From positions 1 to 64,000 of the forward strand of contig RPFO01001623.1 of assembly GCA_009746045.1 (NCBI GenBank): a DNA stretch of 64,000 nucleotides, read 5' to 3'. The stretch is from Mesostigma viride (lineage: Eukaryota > Streptophyta > Mesostigmatophyceae > Mesostigmatales > Mesostigmataceae). Below the pieces are notes generated by a model. That model was given only the letters and a program-made list of their open reading frames with translations. It made no database searches and had not been told where the DNA came from. This document shows positions 52,530 to 63,527 of this stretch, piece after piece (position 1 is the first letter of the stretch; every line of letters starts with the position of its first letter). The translations under genes and the position numbers were made by a program.

Positions 52530-55455
52530 AGTAAGTAAGTAAGTACTTGCGTGTCATGCGCAAAGGCATGCCACGGAGTACTATGCTAATCTCATTAGAA
52601 AAATAATTACACAAAAGTTTAAACAAATATCGTCTGCATCATCCCCCAACCGTTAAGCACTAGATGGGGATGTAATCCTCATCCGAGCTGTCCTCTACTG
52701 TAATGGCAGACGAGGCGGTAGTGTAGCGGCTATCCTCAGGACCAATAACCTCCACCTGCGGACTTCTACCCTGGCTAGCAACGGGCCGCGGGGCCCGTGG
52801 GGAGAAAACAGGAGCATACCCCTCGGGAAGGTGCTTATCGCAGATGGCAGCCCATTTCTCCTTGTCAATCATGCGGGCGCGGAGTACGGATAGTCCCAGA
52901 AGCCCTGCATCTTCAAGCAGTTGTGTCACATAGGTCCGGGTCGCGCCGCGCCGGTGCCCGGCGCGCGCAAGTTTGCCAGTGGGTTGCGATGGGACAAGGG
53001 GACCCTGCCATAGGAGGAGGTGTCTACCTGGTTGGCCCGTCTTAAGCCCCCCGGCAGGGCCCACATCGGTATTCACCTGGTCTGTGCGGGCAAGATGGCC
53101 GGCAAAGAGGAGGCGGCGGTGTCGGATGGTATGGGTGACAAGAGGGAGCTCGCAGTAGAGCTCGGCCCGGGTGCGGCGTTCTTGGTAGCGGACGCCGAGG
53201 ATATGACGGAGCATTCGAGTGACGGTGCCGTCAAGCTGCTGGCTCAGCGCCTGGTCCAGGGTCCACGCCTCGCAGCCATAAAGAAGGATGCTGAGGACAA
53301 GGGCCTTGAACAGAATGCGCTTGCGTCGCTCACTCAGGTAGCGACAGGTCCAGAACCTGTCGAGGCGGCGGAGGGCCGCCCAGGCCTGGCCAATGCGGGT
53401 GTTGATGTCGTCGGCCGTGGAGGGAAGCCAGCTGCCAAGGAGCTTGAAGCGAGTCGCCGGGGGGACGGGGCTGCCGTCCAGCAAAAGGAGGGTGGGTGGG
53501 GCTGTCCCAGCAGGGAAGCCGATGGCCATGACCTCCGTTTTCTTGCTGATCATAAGCCCCACCGCCCGCGCTTCCAGTGATAAGCTGTCTAGCCACAGTT
53601 GGACTGACTCTGGGGTTTCCACGAGTGTCGTGTCATCAGCGTAGATCAGATCGCTCAGGCGGTAGGGTGGGTCAACCCCGCCGTAGCTGGCGTACTCCGT
53701 GATCTCGATCCCCGGCGGGCGCCCCTCCACCCGGGCGAAGCGGGCTTGTGCACGCCGCATAATACAGTCCACCATAATGATGAATAGATATGGGGAGAGC
53801 ACACAGCCCTGCCACACCCCGGTGTGCAGGGGGAACGCCGGAGTGACGCCGTCGGCGGTACGGACCTGGGCTTGGGACCCTTCATAGAACTGGCGGATGA
53901 TCTCAACGATGTACGATGGGACACGGAACAGGTGAAGGACCACCCACAACAGGGCGTCCCAGGTAACCGTATCGAATGCCTTGGTGTAATCCACGAAGAT
54001 CAATAGCAATGGCAAGAGGCCGGGGGCCAGGCGACCCACTTCCTCGATCAGGCGGCGCGCGGTAATAGTGACCATAACACAATTGCGACCAACACGGAAG
54101 CCCATCTGGGACTCACCTAGGTGGAGATCGAGGCTGGCGCGCATGCGGTTCAGCAGGAGACGCATGAAGACTTTCAGCACGCAGCTTTGGAGGCATACGC
54201 CGCGGTAGTTGCCGGTATCCGCGGCGGACCCCTTGCCCTTGTAGAGCATGACCCGTACAGCGGTCTTCCAATACGTCGGCGGGGGGAGGCCATCTCGTAG
54301 AATCCGGTTGCAAACACCCCGGAGGAAGGGCTCAAGCTCAGGCATCTTAACCACCTCCGGTGAAATATTGTCCACTCCCATGGCAGCATCATTGCGGAGG
54401 GTGGAGATGGCAGCAGCCCATTCCTGGGGAGTCCACTCGTCGTGGGGGCCGTCCACCAGGGGGCCGGAGAGCGGTAGGACCAGGTAGTCCGTCTCGCTGG
54501 TGGGCGCCTGCGGGGCTCGATGGGGCCGCCTCGGCTGGCCGCAGGGCGTGCAGCTGCAGCGGGGTCAAGCGGGGGGGGCGGGCCAGGGGCCCCTGATAGT
54601 ATGGCCTGGGAGCTGAACCAAATCTCAAGGCGTTCACTGGGGGTGCCTGGGATGTCAGCCCGTTGCGTTTCCCGGCGTCCGGTGAGACGGTCGAGAGAGC
54701 GCCAGGCCGCCTTGTGCTGGTTGGCGGCCGTGTGGCGATTGATTTCGGCGGCAAGTGTCTCCACCTCCTCCGCATGTGCGGCAGTATATGCTTGAGTAAG
54801 CCGTTCCTGGTACGGGTACAGGTCCTCCCCGCGGCGGCGGGCCTGCGCTAGCGCCAGCCCCGCGGCAACCACCCGGGCGTCGCGCAGGTAGAGCGGGGCT
54901 GGTCGGGCGCGGGGTTGCTCGGGGAGAAGCTTAGAGCCAAGCTCCACCGATCGCATGAACAGTTCGGAGGGTGGCGTGAGATCTACACCGCGATCTGCGT
55001 CCAGGTACATCAAAGGTTGCGCGTCCACAAAGGCAGACCTGATTGCATCGCGGCGTATCTCATCCGCTGACCACTTCTCCCTGCGCCCACGGACGGGGCG
55101 TAAGCAGGTCCAGTCAGGGCGGGGCCGGGGGCGGCGGCGCGCAGGGGCCTGAAGACGTAGGCGCAAGGTTGCGGTGACCATGCGATGATCCGATGCGACA
55201 CTGGGGGTGGTCAGCGTACGGGCATCGATGACGGAAGAGCGCCAGCACTTGCGCACAAGTATGTAGTCCAAGCATACACATCGCCGCCGAGGGAGCATTG
55301 AGCCAGCCGCCCTGCGCATGGGGCCCACAAAGGTCACTAGTGCATCAGGCGGTTTAGCAAAAAGCGTATTGGCAGCAGTCAAGTCCCCCTCAGTGAGCAG
55401 TTGCTCAAGTAGGGGGGTGTTGGCATTGCTATCGGTTAGGCGCGGCGCATACAGT
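52530..55455 (-). mobile_element. Non-LTR retrotransposon (endonuclease C-terminus, RT, ORF2 tail), 5'-truncated, 10-bp target-site duplication
   Basis: It is flanked by CTTAGAGTTA at 52520-52529 and 55456-55465. From 55455 on the minus strand: the end of an apurinic-type endonuclease (NTLF, CVCLDYILVRK, SVASDHRM), a linker (RPDWTCLRPVRG), then the RT at 54456-52660: NYRGVCLQSCVLKVF, LLIFVDYTKAFDTV, VWQGCVLSPYLF, LSDLIYADDTTLV (YADD), LLGSWLP and a C-terminal region with LLFAGHLARTDQV. One or two frameshifts lie near 54470-54600 between the blocks. The 3' UTR of about 110 bp ends in an ACTT-type tail. Confidence 0.9.
52660..54456 (-). CDS. Reverse transcriptase domain ORF of the nested LINE
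   Basis: A 598-residue open frame covers RT motifs 0 to 7 plus thumb and a C-terminal region. Catalytic aspartates are in FVDYTKAFD and YADDT. It provides target-primed reverse transcription in an active relative. The N-terminal part of ORF2 (endonuclease) is in another frame upstream, so this copy is not intact. Its sequence is clearly different from the ORF2 at 33110-34648, so at least two LINE lineages are present. Confidence 0.85.
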   Translation of the reverse strand: MDGPHDEWTPQEWAAAISTLRNDAAMGVDNISPEVVKMPELEPFLRGVCNRILRDGLPPPTYWKTAVRVMLYKGKGSAADTGNYRGVCLQSCVLKVFMRLLLNRMRASLDLHLGESQMGFRVGRNCVMVTITARRLIEEVGRLAPGLLPLLLIFVDYTKAFDTVTWDALLWVVLHLFRVPSYIVEIIRQFYEGSQAQVRTADGVTPAFPLHTGVWQGCVLSPYLFIIMVDCIMRRAQARFARVEGRPPGIEITEYASYGGVDPPYRLSDLIYADDTTLVETPESVQLWLDSLSLEARAVGLMISKKTEVMAIGFPAGTAPPTLLLLDGSPVPPATRFKLLGSWLPSTADDINTRIGQAWAALRRLDRFWTCRYLSERRKRILFKALVLSILLYGCEAWTLDQALSQQLDGTVTRMLRHILGVRYQERRTRAELYCELPLVTHTIRHRRLLFAGHLARTDQVNTDVGPAGGLKTGQPGRHLLLWQGPLVPSQPTGKLARAGHRRGATRTYVTQLLEDAGLLGLSVLRARMIDKEKWAAICDKHLPEGYAPVFSPRAPRPVASQGRSPQVEVIGPEDSRYTTASSAITVEDSSDEDYIPI

Positions 55456-55565
55456 CTTAGAGTTAGGATAGTTCGATTACGCGGCTTCCTCCACCCCATC
55501 CATCATGGAATATGTGCTACATGATCTCCCCACGGAGGCATGTTATAATTTAATTTAATTTTTTT

Positions 55566-55814
55566 AAATGCCCCCACGGAGATGTGTTTTGATTTAGTAT
55601 GTAGGGACCTAAAGGTTTCTTTATAGTTGGTACACCGACCCATGTGATGTGCAGTCTACGTGCTAAATAACTAACCTTAAACGTAGAATAAATCACAACC
55701 AACTAATTAGACGTAGAATAAATAGATAAAATACTAAAAGGAGCTAATAATTCATCACCAGGCGCCAGCGCTGCATACGAGGCCAGGTCCACGCCATGAT
55801 GCCCATTAAATAAT
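55566..55814. other. AT-rich spacer between element ends
   Basis: No gene. TGCCCCCACGGAGATGTG near 55569 may be a diverged further hairpin copy. Confidence 0.35.
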
Positions 55815-55858
55815 TAATGAATTAAACTCGTGCTCCCGTTGGGCCGGGAGTCACGGAG
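55815..55858 (-). mobile_element. Severely truncated hairpin-tailed retroposon end
   Basis: The complement reads CTCCGTGACTCCCGGCCCAA then CGGGAGCACGAGTTTAATTC, equal to the end of the 178-bp retroposon at 49981-50158. Its truncated 5' side touches the GGAT array. Confidence 0.65.
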
Positions 55859-56302
55859 ATGGATGGATGGATGGATGGATGGATGGATGGATGGATGGAT
55901 GGATGGATGGATGGATGGATGGATGGATGGATGGATGGATGGATGGATGGATGGATGGATGGATGGATGGATGGATGGATGGATGGATGGATGGATGGAT
56001 GGATGGATGGATGGATGGATGGATGGATGGATGGATGGATGGATGGATGGATGGATGGATGGATGGATGGATGGATGGATGGATGGATGGATGGATGGAT
56101 GGATGGATGGATGGATGGATGGATGGATGGATGGATGGATGGATGGATGGATGGATGGATGGATGGATGGATGGATGGATGGATGGATGGATGGATGGAT
56201 GGATGGATGGATGGATGGATGGATGGATGGATGGATGGATGGATGGATGGATGGATGGATGGATGGATGGATGGATGGATGGATGGATGGATGGATGGAT
56301 GG
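55859..56302 (+). repeat. (GGAT)n array, ~110 units
   Basis: About 444 bp of almost pure GGAT. It lies between a retroposon end and a 3' UTR fragment (56303-56356) fused to copy D. All three plus frames read MDGW repeats and are not genes. Confidence 0.97.
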
Positions 56303-56355
56303 AGCTACTCTTTGCTGAGACGCCATGCCCTAGCTAGCATCTGTATAGCCATGCT

Positions 56356-58282
56356 GATCACGTTTGAGCACCGAATTTAGCCGTGAATATCACAATCGAT
56401 GCGTCTTTCTACGACGCACATGCTGATGTAATTTTCCGAAGCCATTACGCAATATACGATGAGCAAACGCCTCTCGACGCAACGCAGCCTGGCGGCTGCG
56501 CTCGGCAATGATAATACGTCTGCAGCTTCGGCTGCAGCTTCGCCCACCGGCCCAGATGGCAACGGTGACACTAGTCGTGCACTGGTGCTCGCCCAGCCTC
56601 CCGGGCTTGCCTCGCCATCTGCCTCGCCTGACCCCAAGCGCAGTCGCTCTGCTGAGCCGCCCTGGGAAGAGCGCTCCTTTGACGCCAACGACTCCAGCTA
56701 CTGGCGCCAAGGCATAGGCGCCTTCATGGACGACGTGTTTTCCGGCAATCACGCCTCGCTTCTAACCCTGTGCGTGCACTTCACGTCCCACAACCGCGGC
56801 CGCTGGCCTGTTAATGGCCAGCTTGTCGACCCCGCCGAGGCTCTCCCAATCCTCCACCGCATGAGTCGCCCCAAGCTTCAACGCTTCGCCCTCTGCTCCC
56901 TTGCTGGACGCTCCGAATCCGCGCTCTGGGCTTCCCCCCCGCCCCCTCCACCTTCCCCACCGAAGCCACCATCCGCACCCTCCTCAAGGAAGCTTTCGAG
57001 CAGCACGTGACCCCTCTTGCCGCAGATGTGGCGGCACTTGGCGGCACGCTGGCTGCTGAGCTTCCCACCATCCCCACCGCCACCGCCACCCTCCTCGCCT
57101 CCACCCCCCTCCCCCTCCGCCTCCACCGACTCCATCACCGCCCAGCTCCGCGACATCGACCAGCGCCTCAAGGATAATGCAATCGCCATCGAGGTCTTGC
57201 AGAACACAGCAGGCCTCACCGCCCAGGCAGTGAAAGACATTGCCGCCAAGCCCGCCTCGGCTGGCCTGGCCGGCGATGCTCCTCCCATCACGACCTGGGC
57301 GGACATGCTTAAGCAACATACCACCTCCACCACCTCCGCCGTCGCAGCCCAGCTCCAGCGGCAGACGCTTGACCTCCGCGAGGAGGCCGAGCTCGCCAAG
57401 CGCAGCCTCAACGTCATTGTCAAGAATCTCAAGATGGAGGAAGGTGAGAATTCCGAGAAGCTTGCACGTGTTTTTGAGAGAGAAATCCTTGATCGCATGG
57501 GCCTTACTGGTGAGATCGAGCTGGCCGCCCACCGCCTTCCCCGCGCGCGGGGTAAGGCCGGGCCGCCCCCGCTCCTTCTCACCTTTAAGACCCCGGCGGA
57601 CAAGATTTCTTTTCTCAGACGCCGCAAGCGGCTCGAGAAGACTCTCTTCACCCTTGACGACGACTTGACCCTGGCACAGCAACAACGACGACGGGAGCTA
57701 TGGCAGACCTACCTCCAGCTCCGGCAGACCAAGGCGGGCCAGCCGGTGTACTGGAAGGGGGCGGCCATCTACGTCGGCCACAAGCCCTGGCAAGCGACCC
57801 CCTCGACCACCGCGGCCCCAGCAACTCCAGCCCCAGCCTAGGGGAATACAGCAGTAGTGTAGAATAGTTAGACAGTGGCCTTGTACATGCCCGCCTACTA
57901 CAGGCACTATACCAGCTGAGGCCTAGCCTTTTTAGTCATGTACATGTGTGCCTATGATGTGCCACACTCCAGACGATGCCTAGCCTTATTTAGTAATGTT
58001 GTGCCCATGCAGGGAGTCACTCTCTGCTGAGAAGCCATGCCATAGCTCTTGTATAGCCATGATGATCTTCCCCCTCACAGGCATGCTCCCCCCTTACCCG
58101 GGCATAGCGTGATAGACCATGAGGGTGCGGGTGCCCTGGTGCACCTAGAGCAAGTGTTGTTTACATTCCCACCCTTGCAGGAAGTAGCTTAGAATGTATT
58201 ATAGGCTCATATGCCCCTTCTCAGGGCTATGTGCTACATATACTCCCAACGGCGTTATGTTCCTAATTAATTAATTAATTAA
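56356..58282 (+). mobile_element. ORF1-only non-LTR element, copy D
   Basis: The 5' end CGTTTGAGCACCGAATTTAG joins directly to a stray 3' UTR fragment of the same family. The ORF starts at 56459 (MSKRLSTQRSLAAALGNDN). The 3' UTR, the hairpin ACTCCCAACGGCGT (58242-58255) and a TTAA tail pass straight into a GGAT array. Confidence 0.8.
56459..57841 (+). pseudogene. L1 ORF1p-like protein of copy D, two frameshifts
   Basis: Same domain order as the copy A protein. The frame breaks at C-rich runs near 56937 and near 57108-57120. The C-terminal RNA-binding block is intact from TDSITAQLRDIDQRLKDNAI to PVYWKGAAIYVGHKPW. In L1-type elements this protein coats element RNA and aids strand exchange during integration; the function here is inferred from pattern only. 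Confidence 0.7.
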
Positions 58283-58497
58283 TGGATGGATGGATGGATG
58301 GATGGATGGATGGATGGATGGATGGATGGATGGATGGATGGATGGATGGATGGATGGATGGATGGATGGATGGATGGATGGATGGATGGATGGATGGATG
58401 GATGGATGGATGGATGGATGGATGGATGGATGGATGGATGGATGGATGGATGGATGGATGGATGGATGGATGGATGGATGGATGGATGGATGGATGG
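58283..58497 (+). repeat. (GGAT)n array, ~54 units
   Basis: It follows the TTAA tail of copy D without a spacer: TTAATTAATTAATTAA then TGGATGGATGG. Confidence 0.97.
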
Positions 58498-58671
58498 GTG
58501 AATGGGTACACGCAATCCTAGGTACCGGTCTAAGCTATCTACAAGCTATTCTGATTTTACAAGCTATCTACAAAAACAGTCCTACTCTATAGCTATGGTG
58601 CCCACGACCCTAGGGGTCTTTTCTAGCATGCTTCCCACGTGTGCAAACGCGCGGCTTCCCCTCTGCAGGGG

Positions 58672-58797
58672 GGTTGTTGTCCTCTGTGACCTGGGCCCAC
58701 TTGTCCATCATCTTTTTGATGCACCCCGTATAGAGCTATACGGGGTGCATCAAAAAGATGATGGACAAGTGGGCCCAGGTCATAGAGGACAACAACC
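58672..58797. repeat. Near-perfect palindrome, two 62-bp arms, 2-bp spacer
   Basis: Left arm 58672-58733, spacer AG, right arm 58736-58797, one mismatch seen. The right arm continues an apparently coding stretch (KKMMDKWAQVIEDNN, then KWQQEDPLSF and a stop at 58854-58856), suggesting one exon end was copied in inverted orientation. Confidence 0.9.
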
Positions 58798-58907
58798 ACA
58801 AGCGTCTAGCTCTAGACACTGCTAAATGGCAACAGGAAGACCCTCTTTCCTTCTAAGTTTTGTTTTTTTCTATAAACTTTTTTGTTTGTTACCATCTGTC
58901 TTCCTCC

Positions 58908-59035
58908 TTGCAGATCTTCCTACAGATAGCCACGCGGCTCCCGCGGTCTTCGCATCTTTCCTCTCAGACAACTGCCCTAGTCCTTCCACGGCGTTGGATT
59001 GCCATGCGTCCAGGAATAGTTGTCTCACTTAATAA
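58908..59035 (+). repeat. Copy of the repeat family at 49735-50250, uninterrupted
   Basis: GATAGCCACGCGGCTCCCGC through CTCTCAGACAACTGCCCTAG to GCCATGCGTCCAGGAATAG. It provides the empty site for the 178-bp retroposon. Confidence 0.75.
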
Positions 59036-59117
59036 TAATATCCGTCCCTGCCCTTTCACCCGTCTACAATTCTTTTTGTGCAGGTCGTTGCGTGCAGCAG
59101 ATATCCCTTTTCGCTTG

Positions 59118-59891
59118 TCATTTGGAGCCCAGGCCTCGAATTGAGCCAGGCGACGACTGGAATCCAGACGACACCTGCTGGATGTCCCTAACCGCGTTCT
59201 TATCTGGGAAGAACCAGGGGCACCACCACGCCAGGAATGTCCTGCCAGCGGCTGTTTCAATTTCCTTGACCCGTTTCCTCCGTTGTCGCTCTTCCTCGGG
59301 TATATCGGAGTTCTGGTATCGAGCAAGGTCGCGCCAAAAACCGAGCACGTTTCTGGTCACGGCCACCACGCCCATTGCCGCAATGATCCACATGCAGTCA
59401 TTGCCAGCAATTGAAAAATACAGGCACGTGCCGATGAATAAAAGCGAGCATGATGTGAACATCGAGGAGACAGGAAACCCCACAATGTACGGGTATTTCA
59501 GCAAGTACTTCAGGCATTCCTCGTCACTCCACATCGCCGTATACATCATGGCTATCGAGCAGATCACCACCGTTTGACCGGCGTACCCTGCAGCCAGGGC
59601 GCACAACGCCAAGTAACTATTCCATGCGATGTCGGACGAAGCATTTGCAGGTCGGGAGGTCTGCATCATTGCCAAGGCAATGGCCAGGATAAGTGCGGCA
59701 ACCACTCCTGAATTAGTGTGAACGGTGTTCATAAGATCTTTTATGCTCGTGCCGGGAGATCTCTCTTCCACAACATCCAAAGCGATGCGGTTCATTGCCA
59801 TATATTGAGCGGTTCCAATGATAATGAACATCGCGGCCTGTATTCCAAATGTGACCCAGTCGTCATTTCCAGCGTCTTTTAGAAACACCAT
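59118..59891 (-). CDS. Single-exon multi-pass membrane protein, unknown function
   Basis: A 257-residue ORF with strong coding character and no intron needed. Hydrophobic helices are at about 14-34 (FGIQAAMFIIIGTAQYMAM), 62-78 (VVAALILAIALAMM), 93-117 (LALCALAAGYAGQTVVICSI), 137-160 (FPVSSMFTSCSLLFIGTCLY) and 166-182 (WIIAAMGVVAVTRNVLGF). A basic segment (EEERQRRKRVKEIE) follows, then an aromatic patch (TFLAWWCPWFFPDKNA), probably cytosolic. There is no signal peptide, and no family is recognised. The ATG at 59891 is the only in-frame start before the first helix. Confidence 0.65.
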   Translation of the reverse strand: MVFLKDAGNDDWVTFGIQAAMFIIIGTAQYMAMNRIALDVVEERSPGTSIKDLMNTVHTNSGVVAALILAIALAMMQTSRPANASSDIAWNSYLALCALAAGYAGQTVVICSIAMMYTAMWSDEECLKYLLKYPYIVGFPVSSMFTSCSLLFIGTCLYFSIAGNDCMWIIAAMGVVAVTRNVLGFWRDLARYQNSDIPEEERQRRKRVKEIETAAGRTFLAWWCPWFFPDKNAVRDIQQVSSGFQSSPGSIRGLGSK

Positions 59892-61018
59892 TCTTATTAA
59901 GTAGCGCCTAGCTTACAGCTTATATCCGATATCACGCGGATCGAAGCTACTGTGTATTATGCTCTTGGGCATGAACTCCCTCGTGCGTAGTTTACAGCAT
60001 AATGTGGGCATAATTCAGCGCCTACCACTATGAAGCTTGCACGGTGGTACAAAGCTAGGGAGGTGGCTACAGTCACACGTATTTATGGCGATGGGCTACA
60101 TTCTGCCTGCATGGACCTGTCCATTTTATTTGTCCCGGAATATTATGCCTTGTATGTATTAATATGCCGACCGAATGCGCGAATGATGTCTGGAGTCTGG
60201 AAGACGTCGCGATTCTGACGAAATACCCAAATGGACAGGAAATGCATCATTAAATGCAAACCGACAACAGCTCACAACGTGGGCGGAACCTGGGCGGAAC
60301 CGACGATGCCCAGCAGCCCAGGTAATTATCAGCCGGGGATAAGGAAGTCGACCTCGGTGCCAGCGTGCCAGATCGGATCTTTGAGAAGAGATTTTTGAGA
60401 AGAGATGACAGCCGCCAGGCCGTTCCCGCGGGTCACGCCGACACACGCCCCAGTACTTGTTAACCACGAACTGTGGGTTAGTAAACCACGAAGTAGCGAA
60501 CACGAGTGTGTACCACCCCTTCACCGCAGCGTATTTTCATGCGCTATGTCAAAGCTATGTTATTACTAATTGCATTTTAGTATGGACTCAAACGCGCGCG
60601 TGCGAATCCGCATATATCGATGAAATTAGTCAGCGCTTGAGTGCACGACTAGCCTGCATTCTGCACGGAAGCATTTGTTCGTGTGTGTGTTTTTCCTGAT
60701 ATGGGCTTACATTCGATGGCGCACGCGTCATGGCATGCATGAATTGCATAGAATGACAATTACCCGCGCACGCTTTCTGGCTGCCATTTAAGTAGTTAAA
60801 TTTCTCATTGTAGCATCCAACCTAATTGCTCTGCAGACAGCCGACCCATAGCATGGCGCTGGTTACGTGCGGCTAGTTCGGTCAGCCATATTAACATGAG
60901 TGCACCATAAGTGCTCAGCTCATCATAAATATTTAATATATTCATTTCGTGGCGCCGTAACCTGCAGCTTGCAGCTTAGCGCATTTTGATATTTTATCCA
61001 TAATATTTGTAGTCAGCG
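59892..61018. other. Intergenic between divergent genes, no gene seen
   Basis: Only short ORFs without features. It should hold promoters of the minus-strand membrane protein and the plus-strand gene starting at 61019. Confidence 0.4.
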
Positions 61019-61327
61019 ATGCAGCATTATCATAATACATCGTTGCAACCTGAGTCAGTCTGGCGAGCGCTCCTCGCGCTACTCTTTATATTGGCACTCT
61101 TACCGTTCTATGCCACGGCAACAATCGGGCATTCGCCCTTGGACGACTGCAAGTCGTCGCGCCACTCAAGTCGTTCCCTCCTAGCTCTAGGACACGACGG
61201 AAGTGATGATGATTCTGCCGCAGATGGGCCCGCCGAGGACCACCTGGGTCTTCCCCACTGCCCTGGCGAGGAACACGGCTGCTGCACGAATGCCTGGGAT
61301 CAACTCGTCTTCCTGCACATACCCAAG
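61019..61327 (+). CDS. First exon of a type II membrane protein, possible sulfotransferase
   Basis: ATG at 61019. A 103-residue exon ends phase 0 at AAG|GTATGG. Residues 16-37 (RALLALLFILALLPFYATAT) form an uncleaved-type signal anchor, followed by a Ser/Asp-rich stem with CCTN and then WDQLVFLHIPK. FLHIPK right before a donor is how the 5'-phosphosulfate-binding loop (FLHIPKTGGTS) begins in Golgi carbohydrate sulfotransferases; the TGGT part would be on the next exon, which I could not find. If correct, the enzyme transfers sulfate from PAPS to glycans in the Golgi lumen. The motif is half-seen, so the assignment is tentative. Confidence 0.5.
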
Positions 61328-61920
61328 GTATGGGCGCAATTATGCCACACCGTGGGGGACGCGGGTATCATGTGCTCATAGACTTAGGCTGTAGTATGAG
61401 GACATTACTCCCGCACTAGAGGTTTTAAATGTGCAGGTTGACTGCGCTAGTGTAGACCACACCGGTTGCCACAGGAAGCGTATCCGGACGGGAATACCTC
61501 CTGGTAGCCAGTCGCATATTTGCTGGCATCTATATGATAGTATCCATGTGATAAATATCAAATGGTAAAAAAAGGGCCAGAAAAAGGGTAAGCAAAAGAT
61601 AAGGGGATCATTTCGACATTGCTTTTTTCTGTTTTCCCCAGCCTACGCGTATTGTTCTCCAACTATCAGCAACGTGCGCTCTTTGGGACAGTAATCATGC
61701 AAGCATCCAACATCATGTGGGGTTGTGGGTGAACCCTGCGTTTGCCCCCTAAAAACCATCAGGCTCCGGGAGCGGCCTTTATACTCTCCCAAACCTGCGC
61801 CTCTAAATGAGCTCCAAGCCTATCTGTGGCCTCTGGACCATGGGCAGCCTTACTGCATCCGGTATGCTTTTGCTACATCTAGCCATACTGCTCCCACAGT
61901 TGGGCGTGCCCCGTGATGCA

Positions 61921-61981
61921 CAGAGAGAGAGAGACAGACAGAGAGAGACAGACATAGAGAGAGAGAGACAGACAGAGAGAC

Positions 61982-62045
<64 letters not shown>
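61921..62045 (+). repeat. (GA)n tract with GACA interruptions
   Basis: About 125 bp of GAGA/GACA units. Confidence 0.92.
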
Positions 62046-62047
<2 letters not shown>

Positions 62048-62710
62048 TTCTGTGGCCTGCCCACTTGAGGTGGAACGAGGGAAGATAGGGCGCCCACCCT
62101 CCTCGTGTATAGGGGTTGCTATGATGCGGGGCTATCATTTACACGTCTGTCCCCCTTGCTCAGCTATACCCATGCAGAGCGGGGGCCCCGCGCCCTTGTA
62201 CGTGGTGTACTGGCAGGCGCTTGTGACTCGCCAGTGGCTAACTCAAGTCTGTGGCCATCGACCCACGGTGTACTATGTACGCTGCTTGCTCCCTTGCGTG
62301 GCGGACTGTTCAGAGTGGGGGCACCGCCCTCTACTATGCGCTGTGGGACGCGCTGCCCACACTTCGCAACACGACCAAGGGGGAAATCAAACCGTGCATC
62401 AACCGCGCCACAGGTGAGGCAATGTAGGATGTCGAACATACCAGTGAAGCTGCCGCAGTCGCCGTCAGCTAATGCCGGCCAGTAATGGGCATTTGCCCTT
62501 GAGTTTGTCTGTCCAGTGGGCTGTAGTCAATGTCTGCAATGATGTTGGTGGCTGGGCGTGTGACTACTATCCACTGCACGCAGGTCCACGCGTTGCGGGG
62601 CGTGTGAGTACTATCCACAGCACTATCTTGACGAACCTAAGAATTTGCACAGTGTCAAGACCTGTGCATAGGTTGTAAATGGGGTGCAAGAGGACGCGCC
62701 CAAGCTAGCG

Positions 62711-62843
62711 ATGCGTGGGTGGGTGGGTGGGTGGGTGGGTGGGTGGGTGGGTGGGTGGGTGGGTGGGTGGGTGGGTGGGTGGGTGGGTGGGTGGGTGGGT
62801 GGGTGGGTGGGTGGGTGGGTGGGTGGGTGGGTGGGTGGGTGGG
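62711..62843 (+). repeat. (GGGT)n array, ~33 units
   Basis: Pure GGGT over about 133 bp, with strong G-quadruplex potential on the plus strand. The Gly/Trp/Val ORFs are by-products. Confidence 0.95.
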
Positions 62844-63527
62844 CGTTTTGGTGGGTGGAGGCGTGGGGGCTGTCGCGGACTCATGGTGCTTGTGGATGTG
62901 GGGTTGCATGGTCACGGTGCATGTCAGCTGCGCGTATGCTTTACAAGTTGCCTGGCTATGCCAAGTTCTCTATTGTTTCCATGTGATTGTTGGGTTTTCC
63001 CATATCGTTTTTCTTTACTGTGCCTCTTATTGTAATTCTTGCATGATAAAAATGAAAGGCTCTACGACTTGGCATTTTTTGCGTTACCCAGAAAGACCCC
63101 ATTCCTGGTAACTGGCCCGAGTGGCTGAAAGCCGTGCGTTGCTGCATGGCTTGAACGCGCGTACCCTGCCGCAACGCTTGGCCTGGTGGGTCCGTGCCTA
63201 CTAATGCGTGCACGTATCATATATAATGAGTTGTTTGTCTTGAATGTAACATGGTGCTGCTGATATAATAATGTCAATTAGCCCTCGTATTCCCGCATAT
63301 AGCCACCCTTTCCTCATTCTTGGTCCTCATCCTCGTGCGCCCACTACATTGACCATGTGGTGGTCTTGTGAACCCCTACCAAGAATTGTGCCCCCCCCCC
63401 CCTGCCCCCCTGCCCTTACTGATGTGCATGTGTTCACTGTCTCATTGACGTACCCACATGCATAACAACAACAATAATAACAATACAACAACAATAACAA
63501 TTATGATAACAATAATAATGCGACCAG

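Larger units (their letters stand above)
61328..63527. other. Probable intronic or intergenic stretch with simple repeats
   Basis: No convincing exon. It contains the GA tract (61921-62045) and the GGGT array (62711-62843), and a poly-C run near 63391-63400. If the exons on either side belong to one gene, at least one more exon is hidden here, because the phases do not join directly. Confidence 0.35.

Noticed and set aside
55859-58520. ORFs reading MDGW or SIHP repeats
   Set aside because: Pure GGAT microsatellite translation, open in several frames on both strands.
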